Shown here: positions 11,898-23,133 of the stretch, in pieces
How positions within the stretch are numbered: the first letter of the stretch is position 1
Layout: every line of letters starts with the position of its first letter
DNA from: Plicaturopsis crispa FD-325 SS-3
Taxonomy: Eukaryota > Basidiomycota > Agaricomycetes > Amylocorticiales > Amylocorticiaceae
Direction: 5' to 3'
Assembly (NCBI GenBank): GCA_000827205.1
Contig: KN832554.1
Coordinates: 3,555,815 to 3,619,814, forward strand
Length of the DNA stretch: 64,000 nt
The notes under the pieces: generated by a model
What the model was told of the DNA's origin: nothing
The model's database searches: none
What the model saw: the letters and a program-made list of their open reading frames with translations, nothing else
Program-made: the position numbers and the translations under genes

Positions 11898-12354
11898 GGT
11901 CTACTGAGGATACGTGCGTGTAGTAGGCGACGGGGGAGGCATGCACCCAAGAGGCGTATCGCTCTCTTATGAGTACGCCTTCGAGCTATCCCTCAAGAAT
12001 CCGCGAACCACGGGCAGGCTTCGGCGATGGCGCTTGCATACGGACCGTGGCAGTGACAGTTTCAGAAATATCTTATGCTTCATTCACTTACAGCTCCGTT
12101 CTCGTATCAAGGGGCAATTGGACTCACCATGCTTCCGGACGTGGTCATAAAGGAGTACACGATTGTACCCCCGGAGGGAAAACCGAAACGATATCTGGCT
12201 CAAAAAGAATATGGGGAAGATACAGTACATTTGATGTTGCTTCTGCTGCTGCTGCTCGTTCTAAGGCTGATGTGAAGCGAGTCCTGTTAAGGGATATCGG
12301 TCTTCAAAACGCGATTCGACTTCGACTTCGGTACAGGCGCTGTGAATATGGGCG
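11898..12354. other. Intergenic between two minus-strand genes
   Basis: This holds the promoter of the secreted protein gene (right of 11897) and the 3' side of TAD2. Open frames here (up to 148 codons, +) are low in conserved character and include a run of CTG/CTT codons near 12241-12262. Nothing recognisable. Confidence 0.45.
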
Positions 12355-13036
<682 letters not shown>

Positions 13037-13255
13037 GAAGGAGATGGGTGCCGGAGAGACATGGAAGTCGGGAGCAAGATCGGCGCGGAAGGAGGCGTCG
13101 CCGACGCACGCGACTCTCTGACGGTACTTACCACCGCGTTCTGCTTTCCACCGCGTCCGTGCGGTATCTTGAATACGGCAAGCAGCTCCTTCGTTATGTA
13201 CGCTACAGAAACACAACTAATACACGCTTGCTACAGGGAAAACACCGCCTACCCC

Positions 13256-13942
13256 ATGTATCGGGGTGCTCTTTCCTCGGCCAAATCTGCGTTTCCATCA
13301 TGTGCGCGCGAGCTGCGTTCACCCAACAACCTGCTTCATCGGCACTACACACAGCGTGCTGAACGAACGACGAAACAAATCGACAAAAAACGCGAGGCCC
13401 CGGAGAAAATACCAGAGAAACTCGGCGATCACTTCATCAACGCTAGTATCCCGTATCGTACCGTCCGCCTCCTCGATGCAAAGACGGGCGAGCGGCAGGA
13501 GCTCGAAGCGCTCACGGACGTGCTCGCGCGCATCGACGAGAAAAAGCAGTTCCTGGAGCTGTTGACCGAGACCCCCGAGCCCCTTGTCAGGATCCAGGAC
13601 TGGAAGGAGACGCGTGAAAAGTTCAAGGCCCTCCGAAAGGCGTCGAAGGCGAAAGGACAGGACACTGCTGTGCAGAAAGAGATCCAGATGACATGGGGCG
13701 TCGCGGGAGGCGATTTCGACCACAAGATCCTTAAGGCTAGGGAGGAGTTGGAGAAGGGGAATCGGGTCCACCTTGCTTTCGCGCCAAAGAGGGGGCAGCC
13801 TCGGCCAACGCAGGAGGAGATGCAGAGTCGAGCGGATATGTGCGTGGAGATGTTGGCCGACATATCGAAGGAGTATAAACCTCGGGACGTTCAAAAGTTT
13901 GTCACCGTCATTTCCTTGCAGCGGTTGCCAAAGAACAAGTAG
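13256..13942 (+). CDS. Mitochondrial translation initiation factor IF-3
   Basis: The protein is 228 residues from ATG 13256. The first 50 or so residues are rich in Arg, Ser and Ala with no acidic residues (MYRGALSSAKSAF..), which fits a mitochondrial presequence. The N-domain core INASIPYRTVRLLDAKTGE is the usual IF-3 entry. The C-domain reads KEIQMTWGVAGGDFDHKI, then LEKGNRVHLAFAPKRG. IF-3 binds the small mitochondrial ribosomal subunit and prevents premature joining; yeast Aim23 is the counterpart. The frame is open further upstream, but I prefer 13256 for the presequence. Its stop is only 18 bases from the convergent PPR stop. Confidence 0.85.
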   Translation: MYRGALSSAKSAFPSCARELRSPNNLLHRHYTQRAERTTKQIDKKREAPEKIPEKLGDHFINASIPYRTVRLLDAKTGERQELEALTDVLARIDEKKQFLELLTETPEPLVRIQDWKETREKFKALRKASKAKGQDTAVQKEIQMTWGVAGGDFDHKILKAREELEKGNRVHLAFAPKRGQPRPTQEEMQSRADMCVEMLADISKEYKPRDVQKFVTVISLQRLPKNK

Positions 13943-13960
13943 TATGGTCAAGATATAATT

Positions 13961-16900
13961 TTAATTGGGACGCTGGAGATCTAGAGTACTCTGTCCGTCT
14001 GGTATTGATACATCCACACATCCATGTCTGACATTAGTCCGTTCACGTCCGCGCGGTCGCCGTCTGACGGGCAAGCCCCGAGATTTCAAAGTGTCCAACT
14101 TGTGTGGTCTGAAAGGTAACCTCCGCACAGCAGGGAACGCGTGCGGACGTCGATCCGGTTCTCGACGGTCATCCCATTGCGTGGCACCGGGTGACCACCG
14201 CCCGACGAAGAGGTGGCGATATCCAATGGGCACTGAATAGCCGGCGTTGACCATCTCCTTCGCAACTTCACCTAGCATAGGATCCCAGTAGGTTGACGTC
14301 GCGCCAGACCGTGCATAACGATCGTTCGCAGAACGCAGTCTTCGTCTCCAGTAGTTAGGTCTTCCACGGGCTGGACGAGCCCGCATAGGCGGCGAGGAGG
14401 GATGACGCGAGAGGATATCCAACGCTGCATTGAAGAACCGCGCGTCTGGTACGGGAGGACGAAGTCCTGGGGACGAGAGCCGACTCTCTTCGATCTCTTT
14501 GATACGAGCGGCGCCCATAAGGGAGGAATAGACGTTTCTCACGCCAGACTTCATAGAGCGGAACACGATCATGCCCATTTTCCGACCCGCTGCCGTCCGC
14601 CAACGGTTGCCCAATTGCCTCTGGGAGTTGATGAGGTACGCCCACCCGAAGACTTCCTGACCTGGCTTGGGCGCCCAACCACGCGCTTCATTCCTAAAAG
14701 CAGCTCGCTGCCTGGACAGAGTCTTGCGCGCCTCCGCAGCATAGCACTGCAGCATACTGGTATACGAGCCGATGGGCAGAAGCCACGGCTGAGCATCGGT
14801 ACCCTCGCGGAATTGTGGCAACCAACTAGCGGCCTCAGCTTGTTTGGCCAAGATCCAGACACGCTCCGCCAATCCTGTCTTTCCTGCCTTGCTCAGGGCG
14901 TTAACGATCGACGCGAAAACGTGGGGTCCGAGAGACACAGCACGTTTGAGGGCCGCCTGTCGCGTCAAATGCGCCGTGTACCACCTAGTTTTGGCGGACA
15001 TTGACTCCCAAGACGGATGATTGACGACAGACAGTTCTGGAATGAGTCGGAAAAGGAGGCGGGCAACGACCGCAGGCTTTCCCGTAGAGGTGAGGAAGTG
15101 GATGTAGGCAGGGAGAGTGTACGCGTCTGCACGTGGCATTGTGAGTTGCCGCTGGTGGGTCTGTTGAAGGGGGAATGGATGGTTTAGCGCAGGCTGATGT
15201 GTAGTTTCCTCTGAGCCTGCGGGCTCGAGGTGCAGAGCGAACGTGTCAGGGTCCCTGTCAGGCGGTGGACTGCTGACAATAGCTGGAGAGTGGTTTTCAT
15301 CATGTTGGGATGTCTCTTCCGCATTCGCAACCGGCTCCTCAAGCTTCGGCTTTGCGAGAGTCTGCCACTGACGAAGAATTCGCAGTATCTGACCACTGAT
15401 ATCGTGTCGGCGAAGAAGGGTTCCGGATCGGAGAAGGATATTGTATGTCGTGACATTGGGCTGTAACGGCGACTCTCTGTCATTCGTCATATGGTCAAGA
15501 ATTCGCTTGGCGAGGTCAGGGGAGAGGCGGTGTCGGAGAGCGTATTGCAAGAGCGAATTGCAGGTCGCGAGATCCGGAAGTGGGGCGAGGCTTCTCGGAT
15601 CTTTTCTACTACGGGCTAGCGCGGGGCGTGGACGAGGGAGCCAGTCGAAGAGCCGCAGAAGGACATCATGCAGATATGTGTAGACGTCCACTTGACGATA
15701 CTGTCTTCCCCCAGTGTCTTGTTCAACCCATGCTTTACATGTCACTCTAGGACAATTGTACATAGCCGCGATGAGGGGAGCGAGGCGCGCGATCGGGAGG
15801 AGACCACGATCGAGCAAGCTGGCAAGAGTCACCAAGGCTTGGAGTGCCGAACGTGTCCGATTGGGGTCTTGCTCTGAATCTTCAGCAATGACTGTGTTGA
15901 TTTCATGAATGAGGGCGTACATCCACCTTGGGTCGGGCGATGGCATCGGGGATAACGGAACATCCCATCTGCTAAGGTCGGACGCCCGACGAGTGGGTGG
16001 GGACGGTAGGACAACTTCGGTGTCGTTATCGTCAGACGCATCCTTGTAGAGCTTGGCGATCGCATCCTTCCGAAGCTGAAAGTCCTTGACGAGAAGAATG
16101 AACAATAGAGAACCAACGAATATTTCCCCTTGAATGAGACACGCATTGAACAGAGTCTGAAACATCTGCTGCGACCACCGCTGACGAGACCTCCTTGCCT
16201 GCAGAAGAAGCTGAAGTGCCCAACGTGTTTTCGGATCCTCCAGCATTCGGGGGTGAAGTTTGAAGAGCTCTTTGGGACTTTGAGGTAGCTGAAACAGCCT
16301 AGGTGCAGCCTCTGGGTTGACGTGGTTACGAGTGGAAAGGGAGGTGAGGATCGTGTGAAGGGTGGCGGTCCGTAGCTGCATTCCGTCCCGCATCAAGATA
16401 TCAGCGAATTGGGCAGCTTTCCTCGAGAATCCGGCAGCAACGAGACCGTGTAGCAGGGTATGTGCTGCTAAACGAGGGGAAATCGGCTGTCCAAAATCTA
16501 TGGGACGGAATTCGGGAATTGGCGAGCGTAAACCTAGGATCTTGGCCGGCATTTTGGTGGATGACTGGGCCATATGCGAGGCACGAGCAGAATTGACAAC
16601 GTAATAGGCATCGCGAACGTCTCCATCCTGGAGGCTCAGACGCACTGCTTGAGCGGCAGCCCTTGCCGCCTGAGCAGACGTCAATATTGGAAGGGGTTCG
16701 TCTCCAATGTCCGAGTGGGTGGAGGGTTCCGCGCGACCATCGCTCGTGGAGTAGTCAGAATCTGTCTCGCGGGGCTTCTGGGCAGCCAAAGAGGATGTAT
16801 GTCGAGGAGAGTGGAAGTGGAAAGAGCGCGCTCGGCACGGTGCGAAGCAGGGCGCGTGTGATATGCGACGACGCGTGAAGGTGAAGAGTGTTGTAACGGA

Positions 16901-17020
16901 CTCTGACGGGGTCCTGGAGTAAACTGGAGATTTATGCACGAGGGCACGGACAACATGGGCTGCTGTGGACCAATTGCCTCGCATGTGTGCCGCATTACTG
17001 CAGTTGACATGTCTTAGCAT
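13961..17020 (-). CDS. Large pentatricopeptide-repeat-like mitochondrial protein
   Basis: A single uninterrupted frame of 1,019 codons. The N-terminus is rich in Arg, Ser, His and Thr (..FTRRRISHAPCFAPCRARSF..), a likely mitochondrial presequence. Helical-repeat segments resemble PPR units: LAAHTLLHGLVAAGFSRKAA, LATCNSLLQYALRHRLSPDL, VTTYNILLRSGTLLRRHDIS and IVNALSKAGKTGLAERVW, separated by Pro/Ser-rich linkers. PPR proteins bind organelle RNA in processing or translation; the target cannot be read here. The long Arg-rich tail (about the last 110 residues) is unusual and may contact RNA. A short intron inside the open frame cannot be excluded. Confidence 0.75.
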   Translation of the reverse strand: MLRHVNCSNAAHMRGNWSTAAHVVRALVHKSPVYSRTPSESVTTLFTFTRRRISHAPCFAPCRARSFHFHSPRHTSSLAAQKPRETDSDYSTSDGRAEPSTHSDIGDEPLPILTSAQAARAAAQAVRLSLQDGDVRDAYYVVNSARASHMAQSSTKMPAKILGLRSPIPEFRPIDFGQPISPRLAAHTLLHGLVAAGFSRKAAQFADILMRDGMQLRTATLHTILTSLSTRNHVNPEAAPRLFQLPQSPKELFKLHPRMLEDPKTRWALQLLLQARRSRQRWSQQMFQTLFNACLIQGEIFVGSLLFILLVKDFQLRKDAIAKLYKDASDDNDTEVVLPSPPTRRASDLSRWDVPLSPMPSPDPRWMYALIHEINTVIAEDSEQDPNRTRSALQALVTLASLLDRGLLPIARLAPLIAAMYNCPRVTCKAWVEQDTGGRQYRQVDVYTYLHDVLLRLFDWLPRPRPALARSRKDPRSLAPLPDLATCNSLLQYALRHRLSPDLAKRILDHMTNDRESPLQPNVTTYNILLRSGTLLRRHDISGQILRILRQWQTLAKPKLEEPVANAEETSQHDENHSPAIVSSPPPDRDPDTFALHLEPAGSEETTHQPALNHPFPLQQTHQRQLTMPRADAYTLPAYIHFLTSTGKPAVVARLLFRLIPELSVVNHPSWESMSAKTRWYTAHLTRQAALKRAVSLGPHVFASIVNALSKAGKTGLAERVWILAKQAEAASWLPQFREGTDAQPWLLPIGSYTSMLQCYAAEARKTLSRQRAAFRNEARGWAPKPGQEVFGWAYLINSQRQLGNRWRTAAGRKMGMIVFRSMKSGVRNVYSSLMGAARIKEIEESRLSSPGLRPPVPDARFFNAALDILSRHPSSPPMRARPARGRPNYWRRRLRSANDRYARSGATSTYWDPMLGEVAKEMVNAGYSVPIGYRHLFVGRWSPGATQWDDRREPDRRPHAFPAVRRLPFRPHKLDTLKSRGLPVRRRPRGRERTNVRHGCVDVSIPDGQSTLDLQRPN

Positions 17021-17424
17021 AAATCGCCCGATAAATGTTTGTTCGTGCTCACCAGACCTGCCGCAGGGCTAACTGAGACTTCTGCAACGCAGCACGCCCG
17101 CCTACTGCTATACAGACAGGCGAGGCAATCCTGGTACTACGGCGCAGCTAGACAAGACAGTATTTTGGCAAATGCTGGGCAAGGAGAAAATACAGTGGCT
17201 GGAACTTCAGGAGATCGGGCAGGACTCGGAGCGGGTTTCGGAAAGAGCACGCGGCTAGTTTTCAACGGAATCTCAAACTTGAAATTGCCGCCACCGTTTC
17301 CTGACTGCTTGGAACTTGACGTCGACTTGTACAAGCTTGACCAGAGCTTGACCAGAATTCTACAGACTTTACCCATCAAAAGCTCCAGGAAAACTCAGTT
17401 GTCTCAGAGCATTTGTTTTGAAAA
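17021..17424. promoter_or_regulatory. Bidirectional promoter between the PPR gene and CBP80
   Basis: The two start codons (17020 on minus, 17425 on plus) face away from each other, so this roughly 400-base stretch must carry both promoters. No TATA box is obvious, as is usual for housekeeping genes. An open frame on the plus strand (17039-17428) has no conserved motif. Confidence 0.55.
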
Positions 17425-20400
17425 ATGAGTTATCATCGTCCCCACCGAGGAGGTCGCCGGCGCCAACAAGCAAGAGGTGAGACTGCATGAGTTCCCCCAA
17501 CTGCAGCATTTTGTAACGCCGTTAGCAGAAGACTTTGAACCTCGTGAACCAATTGAGGACACAGAGGAGCAAAAACTCAGGACCGCCATCCTCAGACTAG
17601 GCGAAGTTGTACGTTCGACCTTTTACCGCGTCTGTATCGTGGCTCTGACCTATTTCCTTCAGGACCCTGTCCAGGAACTCCCTCGAGTGGGAAAGCAGAT
17701 TAGCGAACATGTCCCAAGGCTTATTCCGGCACTTTCTGAAGGATTCCGTATAGGGTGAGCTCCAGCGTTTATCCATGTTGCCCCCATACTCACTTTCCGT
17801 GCAGTGTGACCGAGCAGCCATATAAAATTCCCTACTACGCAGCATTACTTCGTCTCCTCCATGAGCCAACTGAAGTCGATGTCGCGAATGGGTCAACTCC
17901 CATTGGGAAACTGATATTAGAGGACTTTTGGAAAGGATTCCAGGCATTCCTAGATAAATTGGCTTGGAGAGAAACACGGCTATGCGTGAGATACTCTCCC
18001 TCGCCGATGTCTCGTCACAAGCTTACCATATACTGCAGATACAATTCTTCGCCCATCTGACTGTGACGAAATTAATCTCAGCCGACTCCATGATTGGTCT
18101 TTTGCAGTCGTGCACGACCGTTCTGGACGAGTTTGGCGCTTCGCATGGACGGGCAAAGCGCGCTGCACTATGTGCTGCTGAAGGTCTCATGATTGTACGC
18201 TGTCTATCCTCAATGTGCATGGTTACTAGCTAACCTGTTCTTTAGGCGGGGCCTGTATTGAAAGCAAAGTCGTCTACAGGCGTAACTGATATCATAAATG
18301 CTATCCAAGCATACGTCGACACTACAACTAGCCCCAAATGGCTTGTACGCTCCGTCGTCAAAAACTACTCGGATAGTGGACCTCCCGACCGTGCTGAAGA
18401 GGTAATCATATTTGCTATTTTTCTTCGCCTCCACAGCAACTTAACCTGTCACCTAATAGCTTCTTGACACGGTGTTGTCGTCCTTGCGGGCACTGGACTC
18501 TGCCGAATTTGCGCCGACAATTGTGAATGTCCCCCAGCCATATGCAGAGTATGCGGACTTGGATCCAACCACCTCGCCTCCGTTTGACCTGCCATCCATT
18601 CTCGTTCCGCCTGAGGTGATCGAGCTGGATGGACTCTCCACAGACTCCGGAGAAGATGCACAAGTCAAAAAAGAGGAGTGGCCAGAATATTTCCTCCGTC
18701 TATTCGACAACGACGTATGTAAAACAGCCGAGATGATTGATTTTACCGTTGGCTGAATTTTTTTTTAGATAACACCAGATCCTTCTACACCTGCTGGATA
18801 TGCTGTCCGGACGACGATACTCGATATCATTGACATTTTCGAGATAAATCGCAAAGAATGCGCCCGGTTGCTGCTGGAATATCCGAAATGGACGCTTCCT
18901 GGCACATTCAAACCAAAACCTGGAGCACCAGTCCCAGACGAACCCGTCGTTGGCAAGAGTTGGCAGCTAGAAAGCACAATCATTGAGGTGAGTTCCTGAA
19001 CCTTCGAACTTCGCTGGTCTAAACAGTCTCATTGCATATAGACCATCCTGGGGACGTTCTTCCTCCTCCCTGAGTCACCGCACAAGTCGATATACTATAT
19101 ATCCTTGATCACTGAACTTTGTAAACTCTCGCCGTCGACCGTAGGTCCTGCTGTGGGTAAGTCCATCCGAAAGCTATACGGCATGCTGCCAGATGGACTG
19201 GACGTCGAGATTGCACGGAAATTCGCGGAATGGTTCGCCGTGCACATGAGCAACTTTGGCTTCCAATGGGTCTGGAAAGAATGGTGAGGTGCAGCCCCCT
19301 CGAAATGTGTGGTATATCTGACAGGACATCCTTAGGGTACCTGACCTAGCGTTGACTGTCGAGCACCCGAAACGGGCGTTCATGCGGCGGGCGCTCGAGT
19401 TCGAGATTCGTCTTTCGTATCATGACCGCATCCTCAAAACACTGCCGGAGCCTATGCAAGCAGAGGATGCGCATACCATCTCAAGCGAAGCTCCAGGTCC
19501 TGACTTTGAGTATGACGATCCAGGTAACGCCTTTCCTCATTATCTAGTACCCTCTTATCTGACGCGAAACAGCAAAACTCCATCACGATGCCGCACAGTC
19601 TGTGCTAAATCTACTGCGTGGGCGTGCCAAGGCAGACGAGGTCATTGCCCACGTCGATTCGCTCAAGAACACTCTTGAGACAGCAGACGGGGACGCGAGC
19701 GTCGACTCAACGCTCCGCTCCATCGTCGTGCAATCTCTCTTGCATATGGGCTCGCGCTCGTTCTCGCATCTGCTCAACGCCATCGAGCGATATCTGCCCG
19801 TCCTGCGCAGCCTAGCGACAGGCCCGGAGGCGAAAGCGGATATCCTGAGCGCGGCGGCAGCGTTCTGGCACCGCAACCGGCACATGGTCGCGATCGTGTT
19901 CGACAAGCTCATGCAGTACCAGATCGTCGACCCCACGGACGTCGTCGGGTGGACGTTCGTGCACGGCGTGCACGGCGGCGGACCGCTGCGCATGACCGCG
20001 TTCGAGTGGGATCTGCTGAAGGGCGCGATAGACAAGGCGAACGGGCGGGTGATGATCGCGAGGCGCAAAGTCACGGCGCTGCGGAAGGAGGAGGATGATA
20101 CGCGGGCGCGGGCGAAGGCCAGCGGTGGTGGCGCAGACGTGAGCGCCATGGAGGTGGACGGCGATGCAAAACAAGGTACGAACTGTGCGCTTTCTGGCTA
20201 CCCCGCATTTTGACGACTGACCTCGCCGCAGAGGACGAAAAGGAGGAGGCACCCACGGTCGACAGCCCTGCGCTGACCACCGCCCTAAAAGCATTTGCGA
20301 GTCTTACTCGTGAGCAGAAAGCCGCGTTCTCGCGCGTTCTAGATGGCTTTGTGGCATGTCTTGCACCGAAAGACTCTGACCTGAACCCAAATCCGTATGC

Positions 20401-20700
20401 CCGTGAGGTGATATCGGACTCCCAGTGGGATAACCGGGCGAATTGGGGAGAGGGCGAATGGAACGCCTGGACGACGTGGGGGTGGTACCGTCAGTTCTGC
20501 AGATCGGTAAGTCATGCTAGTGAACTTCTTTTCCTGCGGGCACCTGCTAAAGGACATGTATATCGCAGTACTCCCCTTATCTGCGGAACTACGCGACGAC
20601 GCTTGGAACGGTGTCGTTTGCAAAAATCGAGGGATCGACGGACCCGGCAGCGGAACTTGTGAAGCGGACGTGGAATGTCGCTACCGGTCAGGAAGCTTGA
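17425..20700 (+). CDS. CBP80: Nuclear cap-binding complex large subunit (CBP80)
   Basis: A many-exon gene. The start MSYHRPHRGGRRRQQ is a basic, Gly/Arg-rich head typical of fungal CBP80. A 52-nt intron (17477-17528) then joins it in phase to EDFEPREPIEDTEEQ. The MIF4G helical repeats follow: LRTAILRLGEVDPVQELP, VTEQPYKIPYYAALLRLL, AHLTVTKLISADSMIGLL, then ECARLLLEYP, LITELCKLSP and FAEWFAVHMSNFGFQWVWKEW. The C-terminal domain has WHRNRHMVAIVFDKLMQYQI, FEWDLLKGAIDKANGRV and a final helix near WYRQFCRS. CBP80 with CBP20 binds the m7G cap of new transcripts and links to splicing, export and decay. The protein ends WNVATGQEA. Confidence 0.93.
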
Positions 20701-21033
20701 GATATCTTTGCTCTGTACTATTCTATCTCCCTTGTTGTGGCCCTGTCAAATACTCTTATTGCTAATCGCCCATATCTTTGCCGCATTTTTCGTCGTGCTC
20801 TTTGTACACCGCTGCCCACTGCAGCATGTCGTCAGGGGCTTTCAAAATTTCTCCGCACTGTATCACCGTGCCCGAGGCGTGGCAGTACTTTTGACTCTAC
20901 TCTTCGTGCACGCGCATCAGATGCGCATTTACTCATGTACTGACGTGTCGGCGTTCTGAGTATGCTGGACCTACGGACGCCTACCATATCCTTATAGCAC
21001 TCTTGTGCTGGCCAGCCAAGTGCTCCAAGTAAT
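20701..21033. other. Intergenic, CBP80 to transporter
   Basis: T-rich 3' UTR-like sequence on the left. No gene and no clear regulatory motif seen. Confidence 0.5.
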
Positions 21034-22154
21034 ATGGCCAAAATCCTTGGACCGCTGATCGCACTGGCATCCTTGGACTGGCTCGCGACATTGTCGCTGA
21101 TATTCGGTGGATGCTGCAGGTACGTTTGCTTGGATCCTAAATAGCAGGCTTGTACTATGATCCTGATCAGAAGTACAACAATGACAGCAATGCGATAACA
21201 CTCGAGCAGCTAACAGCGACGCATCCGCACTCGGGGACGCTCATCACATTCCTACAATTTCTCCTCATCGCCCTCACGTGTCTCGCCTTCAATCTCTCGT
21301 TCTCCCCGTATCCGCATCTCGCCCCACGCACCTTCCCCATCGCACCGTATCTTCTCCAGGTCGCCCTTTTCTACGCAGTGTCGCTCCTCAACAACGCCGC
21401 CTTCGCATACGCTATTCCGATGTCCGTGCACATCGTGTTTCGCAGCGCCGGGCTCGGAGTGAGCATGGCCATGGGCTGGGCGATCGTAGGTAAGAGGTAC
21501 ACGAAAGTCCAAGTCGCCTCCGCGGTGCTTGTCATGGCCGGTGTGGCAGTGACCACCCTATCCGCATCATCCCCGCCCAAGAAGCCATTGGAAACACAGA
21601 TGGGGGCGTATGCAATGGGAATAGCGATATTAAGCCTCGCGCTCGTCTTTGCGGGCGGACTAGGCCTCGTACAGGATCGCATGTTCGCCAAGTACCGCGC
21701 GTCCGGGGGTACCACGCGACCGGCATGGCAGGAGTCGATGTTCTACCTGCACGTCCTCGCGCTCCCGCTCTTCGTCACCTCGCGGCACGAGCTGCTCGCC
21801 CAGTGGCGCGACATGCAGCGCGATTCCGTGCTCGTGGCCCTCCCCGCGACGTCTGTGCAGCTCGCGATTCCGCCGCCGACGCTGCTTTTGAATGCGCTGA
21901 CACAGCTGTTGTGTGCGTCGGGCGTGCATCGGCTGACGTCTACTGGTGTTAGTGCTGTGGGCGTCACCCTGGTGCTTGTGGTGCGGAAGGCGGTGAGTGT
22001 GATCATTAGCGCCGCGTTCCTCCGACTCGGAGGAGGAGGTGGCGTGGAGATGTGGGTCGGCGCGGGGATGGTCGGGCTGGGTACTGTTGGGTATGCCCTT
22101 GGCGGGCGCAGTCGAGCGACGGCTGTCGACGATAGACGAGCGAAGAAGGAGTGA
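21034..22154 (+). CDS. UAA-family nucleotide-sugar transporter (SLC35B4/YEA4-like)
   Basis: Exon 1 is 21034-21119 and exon 2 is 21188-22154; the 68-nt intron joins FGGCC to SNAITLEQL, the hallmark loop after the first membrane helix in this family. About 10 hydrophobic segments are visible. Other family signatures are LITFLQFLLIAL, SLLNNAAFAYAIPMSVHIVFRS, GKRYTKVQ and VTLVLVVRKAVSVIISA. SLC35B4/Yea4 proteins carry UDP-GlcNAc (some also UDP-xylose) into ER or Golgi for glycan or chitin-related synthesis. The lysine-containing tail (RRAKKE) might act as a dilysine-like ER signal, but the spacing is not exactly canonical. The substrate is inferred from the family only. Confidence 0.9.
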
Positions 22155-23133
22155 GACATGGTGTGCATTTTTGGACGCATTTTTGTAATTCGACGGATGG
22201 AATTTCTCGAGGAGGGTTTGTAACATCTATTGCTCAATTTCCTTGCTAATTTCTCAGCGGTTACAGGCTCTGGTTCGGTGTACTCTATAGACGTGCTACG
22301 ACATATAATTATTGTCCTCGACTCTGCGCACCCATGGGTTCATTGCTATCGCTCAGGTCAGTCGGTATCCGGAAGCTTGGCCATGGCGTTCGTCGACGAT
22401 TTCGCGGTCACGGTGTACCGTACTCCCACATTGACATGAATTGGAGGTATTGACAGACTGCAGGGTACTTCGTATCATATGCAGGCTCTCCAAAGGATCC
22501 AGTGCACGTGGTACGACGACCACCTGCGGTAAATGCTCTACGGACGAAAAGTGAAGCGCCTTGTCTCGCGAGGCCAAACGACCTCATGTATTACAAGTGC
22601 CTACTGCGCTACAACACTGTTCCTGCTATACTAAACTTTTGAACGCTCTAGATATACTGGCCATCGGTCTTAGAAAGTCGGTCTCGGCTGGGACCGTGAC
22701 CGTCAGCCGCCATGTCAGTCCTTTCCGGAATGCGAGGTATATAAACGCTGTGAGTGCAAAACGTTCATTCCCTTCCTCCCCTTTGCCCTCTAAAAGCCCC
22801 CCATACCCGCTTCCCATAATCGCCCTCTTATTTTATCTCTTTTCTTTTTTTATTATCGCCTTCGCCGTTGACCTCGGCGTCGAGCCTTTTATTTTCCTTT
22901 GATTTTCTGACCTCGTGACTGCGGGCGCGCTATTTGCATTCCTCGATCGAACGAACGAACGCACCTTGCCATCGCTCGTCCCCCGACCAGCCCTCCCTCC
23001 CCATTCGACAAAAACCCCATCGCTGTTCGTTTTTTTTTCTGTTTCTCTCGTTCGTTGTTTGTTCCGTAATATTCCCCTCGACGGGCGACCAAACCGTACA
23101 CTTCCCTAATCCTATTCCCGCCTCTCCTTGAAC
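22155..23133. promoter_or_regulatory. Long promoter and leader of the PCL-type cyclin gene
   Basis: Nearly 1 kb without a recognisable gene. A clear TATATAA is at 22738-22744. From about 22770 to 23130 the plus strand is strongly pyrimidine-rich with T and C runs. If the TATA box is used, the 5' leader is about 360 bases, long for this window. Long regulated leaders are common for cell-cycle regulators; use as such here is inferred. Confidence 0.6.
22738..22744 (+). promoter_or_regulatory. TATA box (cyclin gene)
   Basis: Perfect TATATAA in a GC-rich surrounding, followed by a pyrimidine-rich tract, about 390 bases before the cyclin ATG. Confidence 0.6.
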
